Origin: Streptomyces pyxinicus
GTDB lineage: Bacteria; Actinomycetota; Actinomycetes; Streptomycetales; Streptomycetaceae
Direction of reading: 5' to 3'
DNA length: 64,000 bases
NCBI RefSeq assembly: GCF_024753135.1
Contig: NZ_JANUGP010000015.1
Coordinates: forward strand, 62,001-126,000
In this document: positions 17,846-27,426 of the stretch, piece after piece
How positions within the stretch are numbered: position 1 is the stretch's first letter
How the letters are laid out: each line of letters begins with the position of its first letter
Notes under the pieces: model-generated
What the model saw: only the letters and a program-made list of their open reading frames with translations
Databases searched by the model: none
Told to the model about the DNA's origin: nothing
Translations under genes and position numbers: made by a program

Positions 17846-19132
17846 ATGATCCCTGCATTCCGCGACCGCTCCGGCACACATCAGGTCCTGCTCGTGCTGG
17901 CAGGCGCAGCCGTCCTCACCCTGCTGGTCGCCGAGGGGCTCAACACCGGCTTCGCCCCGACCGCAGCGGCCACCATCGTCACCGGTGGCCTGAGCATGGC
18001 GGCTCTCTTCGTCCCGGCCGCGCGCTTTCTCCCGGTCGCCGGCTGCGCCGTGGCCTCCTCCCTCGCACTGTCGGTGGCCGAACTGCAACTGGCTCAGCGG
18101 CCCGAGAACACTCCGGGGCTGACGGAACTGTGCGCTCTCCTACTGGTGGTCGCCCGCACCGTGCGCCTTCACTCCCCGGTGCGGATCATCGCTCTGGCTC
18201 CCCCGACCGGCGTGGCTGCCCTGCTGCTGCTCTTCCGGGTTCCGGGAACCGAGTACGAGCCGGTGAAGACCATCGGAGCGCCGGCGGTCCTCTTCGGTTT
18301 CGTGCTGATGATCGGCCTGGGCCTGTATCTGCGGCTCGCCGACACCCTGCGCGACCGCGACCGTCAGACCGCGGAGCAGGCTGCCCGCCAGACCGAACGG
18401 CTGGAGCACGCCAGGGAGTTGCACGACTTCGTGGCCCATCATGTCACCGCGATCGTCGCGCAGGCCAAAGCCGCCCGCTACGTCACCTCGGCCGGCGAGG
18501 CACTGGCCCCCGCGGACTTGGACCGGGTACTCGCCGGGATCGAGGAAGCCGGTTCGCAGGCGATGCAGTCCATGCGCGGCATGGTCTCGATGCTGCGCAC
18601 TCCCAGGGAGCCGGCCGCCATCCGCCCCGACAGTGCTCTCACGTGCGTGCGCGGCCTCGTCGAGAGCTTCGCGGCCGCAGGCCGGCCGGCCCGGCTCACC
18701 CTGGATCCCCGGCTCGCGGAACGTTCCGTGCCGCCGGAGATCAGCACCACCGTGCACCGTCTGGTGCAGGAATCGCTCACCAACATCCGCAAGTACACGG
18801 ACACCTCCGCACAGGTCACCGTGGACATCCGGCTCCGCGCGGACGACCCGGGTCGGCTGGACGTCCTGGTGACGGACGACGGCCGGGCCGCGGACGGCCC
18901 GGCGTTCCACCCACGGGCCGGCACGCCCGGCGGTCCACCGGCCACCTGGAGCGACACGGACCTCATCCGCCGGCCCAGTCCCGGCCGACAGCGCGGCGGC
19001 TACGGCCTCATCGGACTGGCCGAACGGATCGAGGCCATCGGCGGACACTTCATCGCGGGGCCCCGGCGCGGGGCCCCAGGCTGGGAGGTCGGTGCCGAGA
19101 TCCCTCTCCCACCGTCGTCGCAAGGGAGTTGA
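17846..19132 (+). CDS. NarL-type sensor histidine kinase
   Basis: This 428-residue protein starts at ATG 17846; longer frames upstream run through the divergent promoter. Residues about 12-170 contain about five membrane helices (VLLVLAGAAVLTLLVA, VLFGFVLMIGLGLYL). The HisKA_3 dimerisation helix has the phosphorylated histidine in ARELHDFVAHH. The ATPase domain follows with N-box LVQESLTNIRKY and a G-box GGYGLIGLAERI set after an unusually long Pro/Gly-rich insertion (about 45 residues). It is followed 49 bp later by its response regulator. The divergent FtsX-type permease gene suggests a signal from the envelope; the actual ligand is unknown. Confidence 0.93.
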   Translation: MIPAFRDRSGTHQVLLVLAGAAVLTLLVAEGLNTGFAPTAAATIVTGGLSMAALFVPAARFLPVAGCAVASSLALSVAELQLAQRPENTPGLTELCALLLVVARTVRLHSPVRIIALAPPTGVAALLLLFRVPGTEYEPVKTIGAPAVLFGFVLMIGLGLYLRLADTLRDRDRQTAEQAARQTERLEHARELHDFVAHHVTAIVAQAKAARYVTSAGEALAPADLDRVLAGIEEAGSQAMQSMRGMVSMLRTPREPAAIRPDSALTCVRGLVESFAAAGRPARLTLDPRLAERSVPPEISTTVHRLVQESLTNIRKYTDTSAQVTVDIRLRADDPGRLDVLVTDDGRAADGPAFHPRAGTPGGPPATWSDTDLIRRPSPGRQRGGYGLIGLAERIEAIGGHFIAGPRRGAPGWEVGAEIPLPPSSQGS

Positions 19133-19181
19133 CCATGACGCCGGGGCTGGGAATCCCCATCATCTCTGCGATCATGGGCAC

Positions 19182-19877
19182 ATGAAGATCCGGGTCCTGA
19201 TCGCCGACGACCAGGACATGATCCGGTCGGCCTTCCGCATGATCCTCAGCGCCCAGCCGGACATGAACGTCATCGCCGAGGCCGCCAACGGGACCGACGC
19301 CTTGGAAGCAGCCCGCCGGCTCCGCCCGGACGTCTGTCTGCTCGACATCCGCATGCCCGGAATCGACGGTCTGGCGGTCACCCGCCTGCTGGCCGGCCCC
19401 GACGTACCCGACCCGCTCCACGTACTGATCGCCACCACCTTCGACCTCGACACATACGTCTACCAAGCCTTGCGCAACGGCGCCTGCGGCTTCCTCCTCA
19501 AAGACGGCGCCCCCGCACTCCTCGCCGAGGCGGTGCGCGCGGCGGCCGCCGGCAATTCCCTCATCTCTCCCTCCATCACCGTCCGCCTCCTGCAGCACAT
19601 GGCGCCGCCCCCGCAGGCGGACTCCGGCTCCCGCCCTGCCCCTTCCACCACCCGCGCGAGCGGCCGGCTCGCCGAACCCCTGACCCAGCGCGAGCTCGAC
19701 GTCGTCCGCCTGGTCGCCCGGGGACGCACCAACGAAGAGGTCGCGGCCGAGCTCTACGTCACCCACTCCACGGTCAAGACCCACCTGGGCAACATCCAGC
19801 GCAAGCTGGCCGCCCGCAACCGCGTCGAGATCGCGGCGTGGGCCTGGGAGGCGGGAGTCTGCACCGGACGGGACTGA
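19182..19877 (+). CDS. NarL/LuxR-family response regulator
   Basis: This 231-residue protein starts at ATG 19182 (MKIRVLIADDQ). The receiver domain has acidic pocket ADDQD and phosphoacceptor Asp in DVCLLDIRMPG, then conserved TTFDLD and LKDGAP near the lysine. A LuxR-type helix-turn-helix ends the protein (TQRELDVVRLVARGRTNEEVA, THSTVKTHLGNIQRKL). It is the partner of the kinase encoded just upstream. Confidence 0.95.
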   Translation: MKIRVLIADDQDMIRSAFRMILSAQPDMNVIAEAANGTDALEAARRLRPDVCLLDIRMPGIDGLAVTRLLAGPDVPDPLHVLIATTFDLDTYVYQALRNGACGFLLKDGAPALLAEAVRAAAAGNSLISPSITVRLLQHMAPPPQADSGSRPAPSTTRASGRLAEPLTQRELDVVRLVARGRTNEEVAAELYVTHSTVKTHLGNIQRKLAARNRVEIAAWAWEAGVCTGRD

Positions 19878-20323
19878 CATCCGCCGGGCTGCTCGAAGCA
19901 GTGTCCGGTCACACCGGCAGGACACCGGAAGGGCACCGGAAGGGACATGGCCGCAGACCCGGCGTCCGGCATGCCGTACCGGCCATGCCGGACCGCTCAA
20001 CCGGCTGTCGCCTCCGCCCCCGTGAACGGACCACGCCGACCGGATGGCCGTGGCGCGGTGGAGCGGCGGCCCTGGGCGCCGCGGGGACGATCCTGCCGGC
20101 CGCGGGCGCCTCGGCGGCACCGCGGGTGCCCTCCCGGCGAGGCGTCGTCTACACCGTCGGGGCCGGGGAAACGCCGGAGACGGCCTGGTAGTGCTTCGTA
20201 GTGCTTCGTTGGGTTCTGCGCTGTCTGTGCCGGCTTCGGGGGCTGGTGAGTGGTCGTCCGCAAGTTCCGCCTCTCCGCACCGGGAACCAGACGCCACAGC
20301 GCGGGTGTCATCGGGCGGCGGTG
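19878..20323 (+). pseudogene. Gene-poor interval with a probable remnant of a YncE-like secreted protein N-terminus
   Basis: Between the two two-component systems no intact gene is supported. The plus-strand frame ending at 20191 reads AAALGAAGTILPAAGASAAP then RRGVVYTVGAGETPETAW and stops. That resembles the signal peptide and first strand of a YncE-like beta-propeller protein cut after about 50 residues, with no good start codon in frame. Immediately at the stop lies a 10-base tandem repeat (TAGTGCTTCG twice, 20189-20208). The remnant reading is an inference from pattern alone. Confidence 0.3.
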
Positions 20324-20986
20324 TCACGCCGGGTGGATGAGGCGGCTCTCGTAGGCGAAGATCACGGCTTGTATCCGGTCGCGGAGTCCGAGTTTCTGCA
20401 GAATCCTTCCCAGATGGGACTTCACGGTCGCCTCCGCGAGGTACAGGGTGGCCGCGATCTCGGTGTTGGACAGGCCGCAGCCCACCTGGACGAGCACCTC
20501 GCGCTCCCGGGGACTGAGCCGGTCCAGCCGTTCGTCGCGGTCGGCGCCGCTGCCGTCGGGGATGTACGGGCGGAAGTTCTCCAGCAGACGGCGGGTGATG
20601 CGCGGGGAGACCACCGCGTCGCCGGCGGCCACGCTGCGTATCGCGGTGAGCAGTTCCTCGGGTCTGGTGTTCTTCAGCAGGAAGCCCGAGGCTCCGGCGC
20701 CGAGTCCGGCGAAGGCGTATTCGTCCAGGTCGAAGGTGGTGAGGATCAGCACTCTGCTCTGCGGGGAGACGCGGATGAGCTGCCGGGTCGCCTCGATCCC
20801 GTCGGTCCCGGGCATCCGGACATCCATGAGGACGACATCGGGGCGCAGGTCCCGGGCGAGGCGTACGGCCTCGACGCCGTCCGCGGCCTCGCCGACCGGC
20901 TCCATGTCGGGCTGGACCTCCAGAACCGTGTGGAAGGCCATGCGGAGCAGCGCTTCGTCGTCGGCGATCAGGATGCGGATCGTCAT
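20324..20986 (-). CDS. NarL/LuxR-family response regulator
   Basis: This 220-residue protein starts at ATG 20986, overlapping the stop of its kinase gene by four bases (ATGA), so the two are translationally coupled. The receiver domain has IADDEALLR and phosphoacceptor Asp in DVVLMDVRMPG, with TTFDLDEYAF and LLKNTRPEEL. The C-terminal LuxR helix-turn-helix is SPREREVLVQVGCGLSNTEIA and AEATVKSHLGRILQKLGLRD. Confidence 0.96.
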   Translation of the reverse strand: MTIRILIADDEALLRMAFHTVLEVQPDMEPVGEAADGVEAVRLARDLRPDVVLMDVRMPGTDGIEATRQLIRVSPQSRVLILTTFDLDEYAFAGLGAGASGFLLKNTRPEELLTAIRSVAAGDAVVSPRITRRLLENFRPYIPDGSGADRDERLDRLSPREREVLVQVGCGLSNTEIAATLYLAEATVKSHLGRILQKLGLRDRIQAVIFAYESRLIHPA

Positions 20987-22272
20987 GCCGATCCCACTCC
21001 GCCGCTGCCGAGGAAGAGGCGGGTATGGACGCCCCAGCCGCCGCCCGGAAGCGCCCCGGCCCGCAACGTCCCGCCGTAGGGGGCCGATCGCTCGCGCATA
21101 CCGGAGATGCCGTGGCCGGATGGTGTGGCACCGGGGCGCGGCCGGCGGGGGCCGCTGTCGGTGACGTCCACGACGACGGTGTCGGTCGAGCACTGGATCC
21201 GGACCTTCGCGTGGGTGCCGGCCGGTGTGTGCTTGAGGGTGTTGGTCAGGGATTCCTGCACCAGGCGGTACACGGTCAGCTGTGCGGTGGCGGGTATGTG
21301 GGTGTGGCCGCCCTGGACCTCGATGCGGGTCGGCAGCCCGGCGGCGTGCATCTGGTCGGCCAGGGCGTCCAGTTGGGCGATGCCGGGCAACGGGTGGCGC
21401 CTCGCGTCGGACTCGTCGGTCCGCAAAACTCCCAGGGAGCGCCGCATGTCGGTCAGGGCCTGCCGGCCCGTCTCGGAGATCCGGAGCATCGCGGTGGTGG
21501 TCTTCTCCGGGGCCCGGTGCTGGGTGTAAAGGGCGGCGTCGGTGAGCGCGACCATGACGGACAGGTTGTGGGTGACGATGTCGTGCATCTCCCGGGTGAT
21601 ACGCGTCCGCTCCTCGGCGACGGCCAGTCGCGCCTGCTGGTCCTGTTGCTGCTCCAGGCGTGCGGCCCGTTCCTCCAGGGCCGCGAGGTAGGCGCGTGTG
21701 GTCCGCGCGTTCACTCCCAGGACGGCGGCGGCGACGACCATCGCGCTCACCGCGACGAAGGGGGTCAGGAACGCGCCGTGCGTCGCCCAGCGCAGGCAGG
21801 CCAGCAGGGCCCCGCCCTCCACGACGGCAGCGGCGACGAGCGCGCCGCGCCGGCCCGCGTGCGCGGCCGCCGTGTAGAGAGCCACCAGCAAGGCGATGTC
21901 CGCCGGCAGTTGGACGTCCGTCAGCCACTGGACGAAGGCCGCGGCCGCCACGGCGCCGAAGACCGTGAGCGGGGCCCGGCGCCGCCACACCAGGGGCAGC
22001 GCGAGGGCGGCGGTCAGGGTCACGGCCACCGGGAGCTCGTGCGGCGCACGCGTGGTGACGATGTCGAGCAGCAACAGCGCCGGCAGCAGCAGGTCCCCCA
22101 CCAGGGGCGGCGGGCACAGGTTCCGGCGCCGGGATGCTCTCACCCCTCGTGCCGTTCGCGCGAAGACCAGGCGGGCGTACCTCGTCAGCCGTACGGCTGT
22201 CCGCGTCCGCCGCACGCGGTCCCGGTCGCGCGCCGGCTGAGCGGTGCCGGGCTCTGCGGGCGCCTCGGTCAT
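20983..22272 (-). CDS. NarL-type sensor histidine kinase
   Basis: This 429-residue protein starts at ATG 22272 because GGGGACG precedes it by about five bases; an ATG 27 bases further upstream is possible. After a basic N-terminus there are about five membrane helices (LLPALLLLDIVTT, PFVAVSAMVVAAAVLGV), then a coiled coil (ALEERAARLEQQQDQQARLAV). HisKA_3 has the histidine in ITREMHDIVTHNLSVMV; the ATPase domain has YRLVQESLTNTLKHTPAG and GHGISGMRERSAPYGG. Signal unknown; partner is the downstream regulator gene, overlapping by four bases. Confidence 0.94.
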   Translation of the reverse strand: MTEAPAEPGTAQPARDRDRVRRTRTAVRLTRYARLVFARTARGVRASRRRNLCPPPLVGDLLLPALLLLDIVTTRAPHELPVAVTLTAALALPLVWRRRAPLTVFGAVAAAAFVQWLTDVQLPADIALLVALYTAAAHAGRRGALVAAAVVEGGALLACLRWATHGAFLTPFVAVSAMVVAAAVLGVNARTTRAYLAALEERAARLEQQQDQQARLAVAEERTRITREMHDIVTHNLSVMVALTDAALYTQHRAPEKTTTAMLRISETGRQALTDMRRSLGVLRTDESDARRHPLPGIAQLDALADQMHAAGLPTRIEVQGGHTHIPATAQLTVYRLVQESLTNTLKHTPAGTHAKVRIQCSTDTVVVDVTDSGPRRPRPGATPSGHGISGMRERSAPYGGTLRAGALPGGGWGVHTRLFLGSGGVGSA

Positions 22273-22602
22273 CACACGTCCCCGTCGATTCGGCGTCATG
22301 GTGACCCCGGCCGGGGCCGCCACCGCCCAGCTCACGCTAGGGCCCCGGGGCCGCCGAGCACATGAGCCCACCGTCTGATGGCACCGCGCCCGAGTACGAC
22401 CTCAGGAGGAGTCCCGCTACCTCCCGCGGTCGCAAGGCCGGAGCCGATCTCGCGCGCTCGGTGACGACTCCGGTCGTACGGCGGGACGCCCGGGTGCGAC
22501 CGCGGTCGCACCGGGGACATGCCCAGGATGGGGACCGCGGTCGCATACGAGGCCGACCCGGGACCGATGTGGCGCCGCGTGTCCCGCCCTGAGGATGGCC
22601 GG

Positions 22603-24057
22603 GTGACCGAGATCATCACGGGGCTGTACATGTCCCCTCTGGAAGTGCTTGTCGTGCTGGATGCCGTCGCGCTGGTGGTGGCGCGCTGGCTTCCCCCCAC
22701 TGCGCGCCGGCGCGTCACGATCGCGGCGGGGGCGGTTCTCGTGCCGTCCGTGATCGTGCTGTGCGTGACGGGAATCCGCTGGCAACTGCTGCCCGTACTG
22801 GCAGGCGCCGCCCTCACGCTGCCGTTCGCCCTCTCTCCCCTGCTGCGACGCCGTACCGGCCGGCCGGCGTGGCGGGCCCGCTGGTGGCTGGCGCTGCCGG
22901 GGTCGGTGGCCTGCGCCGTACTGATCGCCACGGGTCCCGTGGCCGCCTGGGCCTTTCCCGTGCCCGTGTTCCCCCAGCCGTCGGGCCGTTTCGCGGTCGG
23001 CACCCGCGTGGTGCAGTGGACGGACCCCCACCGCCCCGAAAGCTTCACCGCCGATCCGAACGACCGGCGCACGGTCGTGGTCCAGCTCTGGTACCCCGCG
23101 CGGAAGGCTCCCGCCGGCACCCGGCGGGCCCAGTACCTCGGACGCACGGAACGCGAGGCGCACACCGTTTCCGACGCCCTCGCCCGCGAGGTCGGCCTGC
23201 CCGGCTTCCTGGTCGACGGCGTCCGGCGGGCCCACACCCATGCGGTCTTCGACGCGCCGGTGGCCGGCGGGAGCGAAAGGTTCCCGGTCGTGCTGTTCTC
23301 TCCGGGGTCGGGCGGAGTGCGCACCCAGAACAGCGCCTGGGCGGAGGAACTGGCCAGCCACGGCTATGTGGTCGCCGCCCTCGACCACCCGTACGACTCC
23401 GCCGCGGTCGTCCTCACCGACGGCCGGACGATCCGCACCAGGACTGTCTCCACCGGAGACCGGGACAAGGACGACAAGCTGGCGGCCGGTTGGACGGCTG
23501 TTCGGGCCGCCGACCTCAGCTTCGTCCTCACCCGGCTGGACCGGCAGAGCCGGGGTGAGCTCCCCGGACCGCTGACCGGGCGCCTGGACACCGGCCGGGT
23601 CGCCGTCGCCGGCCATTCCCTGGGCGGTGCCTCCGCTCTGCAGGCGGCCCGGCAGGACCACCGATTCGACGCCGTCATCGACCTGGACGGCTACCCCCAC
23701 GGCCCCACCTCCCCCCTCCTGCATCAGCCGGCACTCGCACTCACCCAGGCCATCACCCCCGCGACCGACCCCCGATACCTGCCCCGCCTCACCAAGGCCC
23801 TCGAACTCAGCACCCGGACCAGCTACCGGCTCACCATCCCCGGCGCCGCACACCTCACCTTCATGGACGGCCCCCTCTACCTGCCGCCCGTGCCCTCGAT
23901 CACCGGCTCTCTGAGCCGCACCGAGAGCCCGCACGTCGTCACCGCGACCACGCTCGCCTTCCTGGACACCACGCTGCGACACCGATCCGTCGACCTCACC
24001 CGCGTCCTGTCCGCATACGGGGAACTCAAGGTTTACCACCCGGACACCAACCACTGA
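22603..24057 (+). CDS. Membrane-anchored alpha/beta hydrolase, PAF-acetylhydrolase-like
   Basis: This 484-residue protein starts at GTG 22603, with GAGGATGG upstream. The first 125 residues hold three or four membrane helices (SPLEVLVVLDAVALVVARWL, VLVPSVIVLCVTGI). The rest is an alpha/beta hydrolase: VVVQLWYPA at the entry strand, LFSPGSGG oxyanion region, nucleophile serine in AVAGHSLGGASAL, Asp in VIDLDGYP, His in GAAHLTFMD. The WYPA and GHSLGG spacing fits the platelet-activating-factor acetylhydrolase/dienelactone-hydrolase-like family. It probably faces the outside and hydrolyses esters or lipids; the substrate is unknown. Confidence 0.88.
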   Translation: MTEIITGLYMSPLEVLVVLDAVALVVARWLPPTARRRVTIAAGAVLVPSVIVLCVTGIRWQLLPVLAGAALTLPFALSPLLRRRTGRPAWRARWWLALPGSVACAVLIATGPVAAWAFPVPVFPQPSGRFAVGTRVVQWTDPHRPESFTADPNDRRTVVVQLWYPARKAPAGTRRAQYLGRTEREAHTVSDALAREVGLPGFLVDGVRRAHTHAVFDAPVAGGSERFPVVLFSPGSGGVRTQNSAWAEELASHGYVVAALDHPYDSAAVVLTDGRTIRTRTVSTGDRDKDDKLAAGWTAVRAADLSFVLTRLDRQSRGELPGPLTGRLDTGRVAVAGHSLGGASALQAARQDHRFDAVIDLDGYPHGPTSPLLHQPALALTQAITPATDPRYLPRLTKALELSTRTSYRLTIPGAAHLTFMDGPLYLPPVPSITGSLSRTESPHVVTATTLAFLDTTLRHRSVDLTRVLSAYGELKVYHPDTNH

Positions 24058-24307
24058 CCGGCCACACCACGGCAACCACCAGCACGACCACGAGCCCCGT
24101 CCAAGGTGAAGCTCTGTCAGGCACATACCCACCACACCCGCCGGCCCCGCCATCGCCGGACACCAGCCCGGCCGGGCGATGCCAGGCCCACCGACCGTCG
24201 GCCCGGACAGCCAACGGACAAGTACCCGGCCCTGCGACACGCCGAAGCCATACCGGATGCGCTACTTCATCTGTCTCCGCGGCCCGCACGACGCTAGCGT
24301 CACGTTC

Positions 24308-24853
24308 ATGATCGTATGGCTCAACGGCACCCACGGCGCAGGCAAGACGACGACCAGTGCACTCGTGCAGCGGCTGATCCCGGGCTCACGGGTGTTCGAC
24401 GCCGAAAAGGTCGGCGAGACACTCATGGACATCAAGCCAGGGCTGCCCGTGACGGACAACTTCCAGCACTGGCCGCCGTGGCGGCCGCTCGTCGTCGAGA
24501 CGGCCCGACGCGTCCTCGACTACACCGGCGGTGTCCTGGTGATGCCCATGACGGTCCTGGACGAGCAGTACTGGCGCGAGATCAGTTCAGGTCTTGCCCA
24601 GCACGCCATCCCGGTCCGGCACTTCGTCCTCCACGCCGACCAGGACACCCTGCGCGGGCGTATCGCGGGCGACACCGTTGTCGGCGCCAACTCCCCGTTC
24701 CGTCTCCGCTATCTCGACCCCTACGCTGAGGCCGCCCGCACATGGCTGCACGCCGAGGCCGAGGTCATCGACACCACCCACCTCACGCCCGCGCAGACAG
24801 CCCTGCGGATCGCAGAGGCCGTCAAGAGCAGCGAGAACGACCTTCCGGCGTGA
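24308..24853 (+). CDS. TmrB-like P-loop ATP-binding protein
   Basis: This 181-residue protein starts at ATG 24308. The N-terminus MIVWLNGTHGAGKTTT is a Walker A loop, followed by FDAEKVGETLMDIKPG, DNFQHWPPWR, VLVMPMTVLDEQYW and VRHFVLHADQDTLRGRI. These match the order of motifs in TmrB, the Bacillus tunicamycin-resistance protein, and related kinase-like proteins. In TmrB the protein is thought to bind tunicamycin. Here resistance to a nucleoside or other antibiotic is possible but unproven; a small-molecule kinase is the alternative. Confidence 0.85.
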   Translation: MIVWLNGTHGAGKTTTSALVQRLIPGSRVFDAEKVGETLMDIKPGLPVTDNFQHWPPWRPLVVETARRVLDYTGGVLVMPMTVLDEQYWREISSGLAQHAIPVRHFVLHADQDTLRGRIAGDTVVGANSPFRLRYLDPYAEAARTWLHAEAEVIDTTHLTPAQTALRIAEAVKSSENDLPA

Positions 24854-24925
24854 AACCCCGTAGCAGCGGACAGCCACGGAGAACGCGAGAGACACCAGCA
24901 GTCGCGGGGACGGTGCTCGCCGCAC

Positions 24926-25170
24926 TTGCTGGTCTGCGAACCGTGTGAGCGGTTCTTTGATCACGACGTTCAATTCCTGCCTGGCTGCTCGGTTCTGCTC
25001 GCGGACGAGCCGGATGTGCAGCGGCTGTCGGACCTGCCGAGGGCGAAGCGGCTGTCGTTCCTGTCTGACATGGACCAGCTCGGCGAAGCGGTCGAGCGTG
25101 CCTGTCGGCGGCTGGACCCGGCTTTCCGCCGGGTGAATCTGGAGATCCTGGAGAACAACGGACCCGTTCT
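24926..25170 (+). pseudogene. Remnant of a HIT-family hydrolase gene
   Basis: In one frame the sequence reads DHDVQFLPGCSVLLADEPD then LSDLPRAKRLSFLSDMDQLG and RRLDPAFRRVNLEILE. That is the characteristic middle of an actinobacterial HIT-like (histidine-triad) protein. The expected continuation with the HxHxH-type triad is missing: the frame runs into unrelated sequence after ENNGPV, and the normal N-terminus is absent. The remnant is about 80 codons. Family recognition is from memory of the motif and is moderately sure. Confidence 0.55.
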
Positions 25171-25573
25171 TGCACGAACTGGATCAACTGCGTTCGCTCA
25201 CCTGATTGTTGCGACCCGTTTCACCCTCAGGTCGACAGGCCCGGAGATCGGTGGCCAGCAGGGCGACGATCGTGACGAGTTGGTCGTCGTGAGATGAGCC
25301 AGTGGATACGTGCGTTGGCTCCCTTGCGCATGGCGTCGGCCCGGTTCGGGTGGCCGCGTAGCCGGAGACCGAGTCGCGTACGGCCCCCCGACCGCTGGTC
25401 GACCGCCACGGCGAGGTCGGACTCACAGCGGACCGCGGTGAGTTCGTCACTCCGGCGGGCGGACGGTGTCGCTGCCGGGGAGGAGCTGGAACTGCAGGTG
25501 GAACCGGGTCCCTCGTCATGTGCCGGGGGCCGGGTGGAGGGGCGCCGGCGGCGGGCGGTGCCCCTCCGGGGAG
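25171..25573. other. Gene-free interval of about 400 bp
   Basis: No reading frame here has a convincing start, ribosome site and protein-like sequence. It lies between the HIT remnant and the convergent end of the secreted beta-propeller gene, and probably contains further decayed sequence. Confidence 0.4.
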
Positions 25574-27406
25574 TCAATGCGGTCGGGCGGTGGAGAGGGT
25601 GAGGGTCTGCTCGGCCGCCGTCCGGGATCCGCCGACCGCGCTGCCGCCCCTGTCGGTCCAGGCGCGGGTGGGCGTGGTCTCGGCGAGCCGTCCGGGGTTG
25701 CCGGACAGGCCGAGGACGAGGCCGCTGTAGCGGTTGACGAGGCGTACGGTGCCGGTGGCGTGTCCGCGGCTGTCCCGGCCGGGTACGACGAACCACTGCC
25801 GGCCCGCGGAGGGGCCGGCGGCGGGCGACGCGGTCACCGTGGGCTTCGCGCCCCAGGCACGGCCCTCGTCGCGCGTGGAGTCCACGCCGAGGAGCCCTCC
25901 GGTGGCGGCGTTGGTGATGCGGTAGGAGCCGTCGCCGTCGGCGGTGAACACCCACTGGGCGCGGGCGGAGGTGGAGCCGGCGGGGAGCGAAGTGGTGCCG
26001 GAGGTGCCGGTGGTCTGGGCGAGGAGGCGGCCGGTGCCGCTGCGGATGGTGGTGGGACGGCCCGTGGTGACGACGGCGGCGGGGCTGCCGGTGGTGATGG
26101 TGGTGTCGTAGTACTCGCCGTCGGCGCCGCCGGAGCACTGGAAGGAGCAGTAGCTGCGGAAGGTCTTGCCGATGATGGTGGAGTTGGTGCGGTTGACCGG
26201 GTCGAGGACCCAGCGGTACCAGGAGCCGCTGAGGTAGGTCCCGGAGTCGCCGAGGAGCCGCCACTTCTGGGTGCTGAGGTCGTCGGTGGCGTAGAAGCGC
26301 TGGGGTTCGCCGCTGTCCTGGGTGAGGGCTTCGGGCTGGCCGATGTACAGGCCCAGGTAGGCGTCGTACGCGATGTTCATCGTCAGCAGGTCGGACTTGG
26401 CGGGGAGCAAACCGGCGTCCTGCTGCTGCTTCACCGTGCCGGCGTTCTCGGGGCGGTAGTCGTGGGCGACGGATGTGTAGCCGGTGGTGTGGCCGGCGTC
26501 GACGGGCTCCATGTTGCTTTCCAGGCCGCCGAGTCCGGGCTGGGACCAGGAACCGTCGTACCACTTGCGCCACGAACCCGGCGCCATCTTCGCGGACATG
26601 GGCGCGCGGGCCACGTGGGCGCGGCTGCCGTCGGTCCAGCCCCCGGGCACGCCGCCCTTCGGGATGACGCGGGAGTTGTAGTAGACGTAGAAGTATCCGG
26701 AGGCGGTGTCCACGAAGAGGCGTGGGTCGCCGTCGCCGTAGTAGTAGGTCTCGTGTCCGAAGGTCCCGGTGTCGCCCCGTCGGGTGCTGTAGGGCGAGGT
26801 CAGGACGTGGTCCTTGATGTCCCAGGTGTGGCCCTGGTCGGTGGAGACGGCGTAGTCGATCGCGTCGTAGTGGAGTCCGTCGCCGAACGGGTCGGGCGTG
26901 AACTCGTTGTGGACCAGGCCGATCCAGTCGCCGGTGTCGGGGTCGACCCAGACGCCCATCAGGTCGCAGTAGTTCTTCCGCGCGTAGCGGGATCCTGCGG
27001 GCGGGGCGGTGGCTTCGCGTCCGGTGGGGCTGTTGTCGCACCGCCAGGTGGTGTCGTCGTTGCGGTCGCGAGGGTCGGTGGGATCGGCCGCCTCGCTGAG
27101 TCCGGCGTCGCGGGTGGCCTTGTCGAAGTCGGTGCCGGAGGAGAACACCCACTCTCGTGGGTCGTCCGCGCCGTACAGGGCGTGCGCGGACTGGTAGTGG
27201 AAGGACCCGTCCTTGTCGGTGAACGCGGCGGCGGGCGAATCGTCCGGGTGGGTCCAGGGCCCCTTCCGGCCGATGGTCACGGTGTAGGCGGGGTCGTGGC
27301 TCGCGGCTGCCGGGGAAGCCGGGACGGCACCCATGAGCAGGGCGGTCGCCGCGGCGAGAGCGACGGCGAGAATGGCGGCGATCCGGGCTCTTGAACGGGC
27401 TGACAC
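25574..27406 (-). CDS. Secreted beta-propeller glycosidase-like protein with C-terminal ricin-type carbohydrate-binding domain
   Basis: This 610-residue protein starts at GTG 27406 behind GAGGAGC. A signal peptide runs about 1-35 (ILAVALAAATALLMGAVPASPAAA). Residues about 40-430 have repeated Trp/Asp/Tyr-rich strands (DWIGLVHNEFTPDPF, AIDYAVSTDQGHTWD, HETYYYGDGDPRLFVD), typical of five-bladed beta-propeller glycoside hydrolases. Residues about 455-605 are ricin-like (YRITNAATGGLLGVD, VRLVNRYSGLVLGLSG). No signature pins a GH family. The divergent ROK repressor gene, and an AT-rich palindrome between them, suggest sugar-induced expression and a role in degrading an extracellular polysaccharide. 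Confidence 0.87.
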   Translation of the reverse strand: MSARSRARIAAILAVALAAATALLMGAVPASPAAASHDPAYTVTIGRKGPWTHPDDSPAAAFTDKDGSFHYQSAHALYGADDPREWVFSSGTDFDKATRDAGLSEAADPTDPRDRNDDTTWRCDNSPTGREATAPPAGSRYARKNYCDLMGVWVDPDTGDWIGLVHNEFTPDPFGDGLHYDAIDYAVSTDQGHTWDIKDHVLTSPYSTRRGDTGTFGHETYYYGDGDPRLFVDTASGYFYVYYNSRVIPKGGVPGGWTDGSRAHVARAPMSAKMAPGSWRKWYDGSWSQPGLGGLESNMEPVDAGHTTGYTSVAHDYRPENAGTVKQQQDAGLLPAKSDLLTMNIAYDAYLGLYIGQPEALTQDSGEPQRFYATDDLSTQKWRLLGDSGTYLSGSWYRWVLDPVNRTNSTIIGKTFRSYCSFQCSGGADGEYYDTTITTGSPAAVVTTGRPTTIRSGTGRLLAQTTGTSGTTSLPAGSTSARAQWVFTADGDGSYRITNAATGGLLGVDSTRDEGRAWGAKPTVTASPAAGPSAGRQWFVVPGRDSRGHATGTVRLVNRYSGLVLGLSGNPGRLAETTPTRAWTDRGGSAVGGSRTAAEQTLTLSTARPH

Positions 27407-27426
27407 AGACGTGCTCCTCTCCCGTG

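Noticed and set aside
25184..25573. Possible transposase fragment
   Set aside because: No catalytic DDE pattern or inverted repeats could be seen in any frame.
25227..27152. Minus-strand Arg/His-rich 641-codon frame
   Set aside because: It lies in another frame over the secreted beta-propeller gene and has shadow composition.
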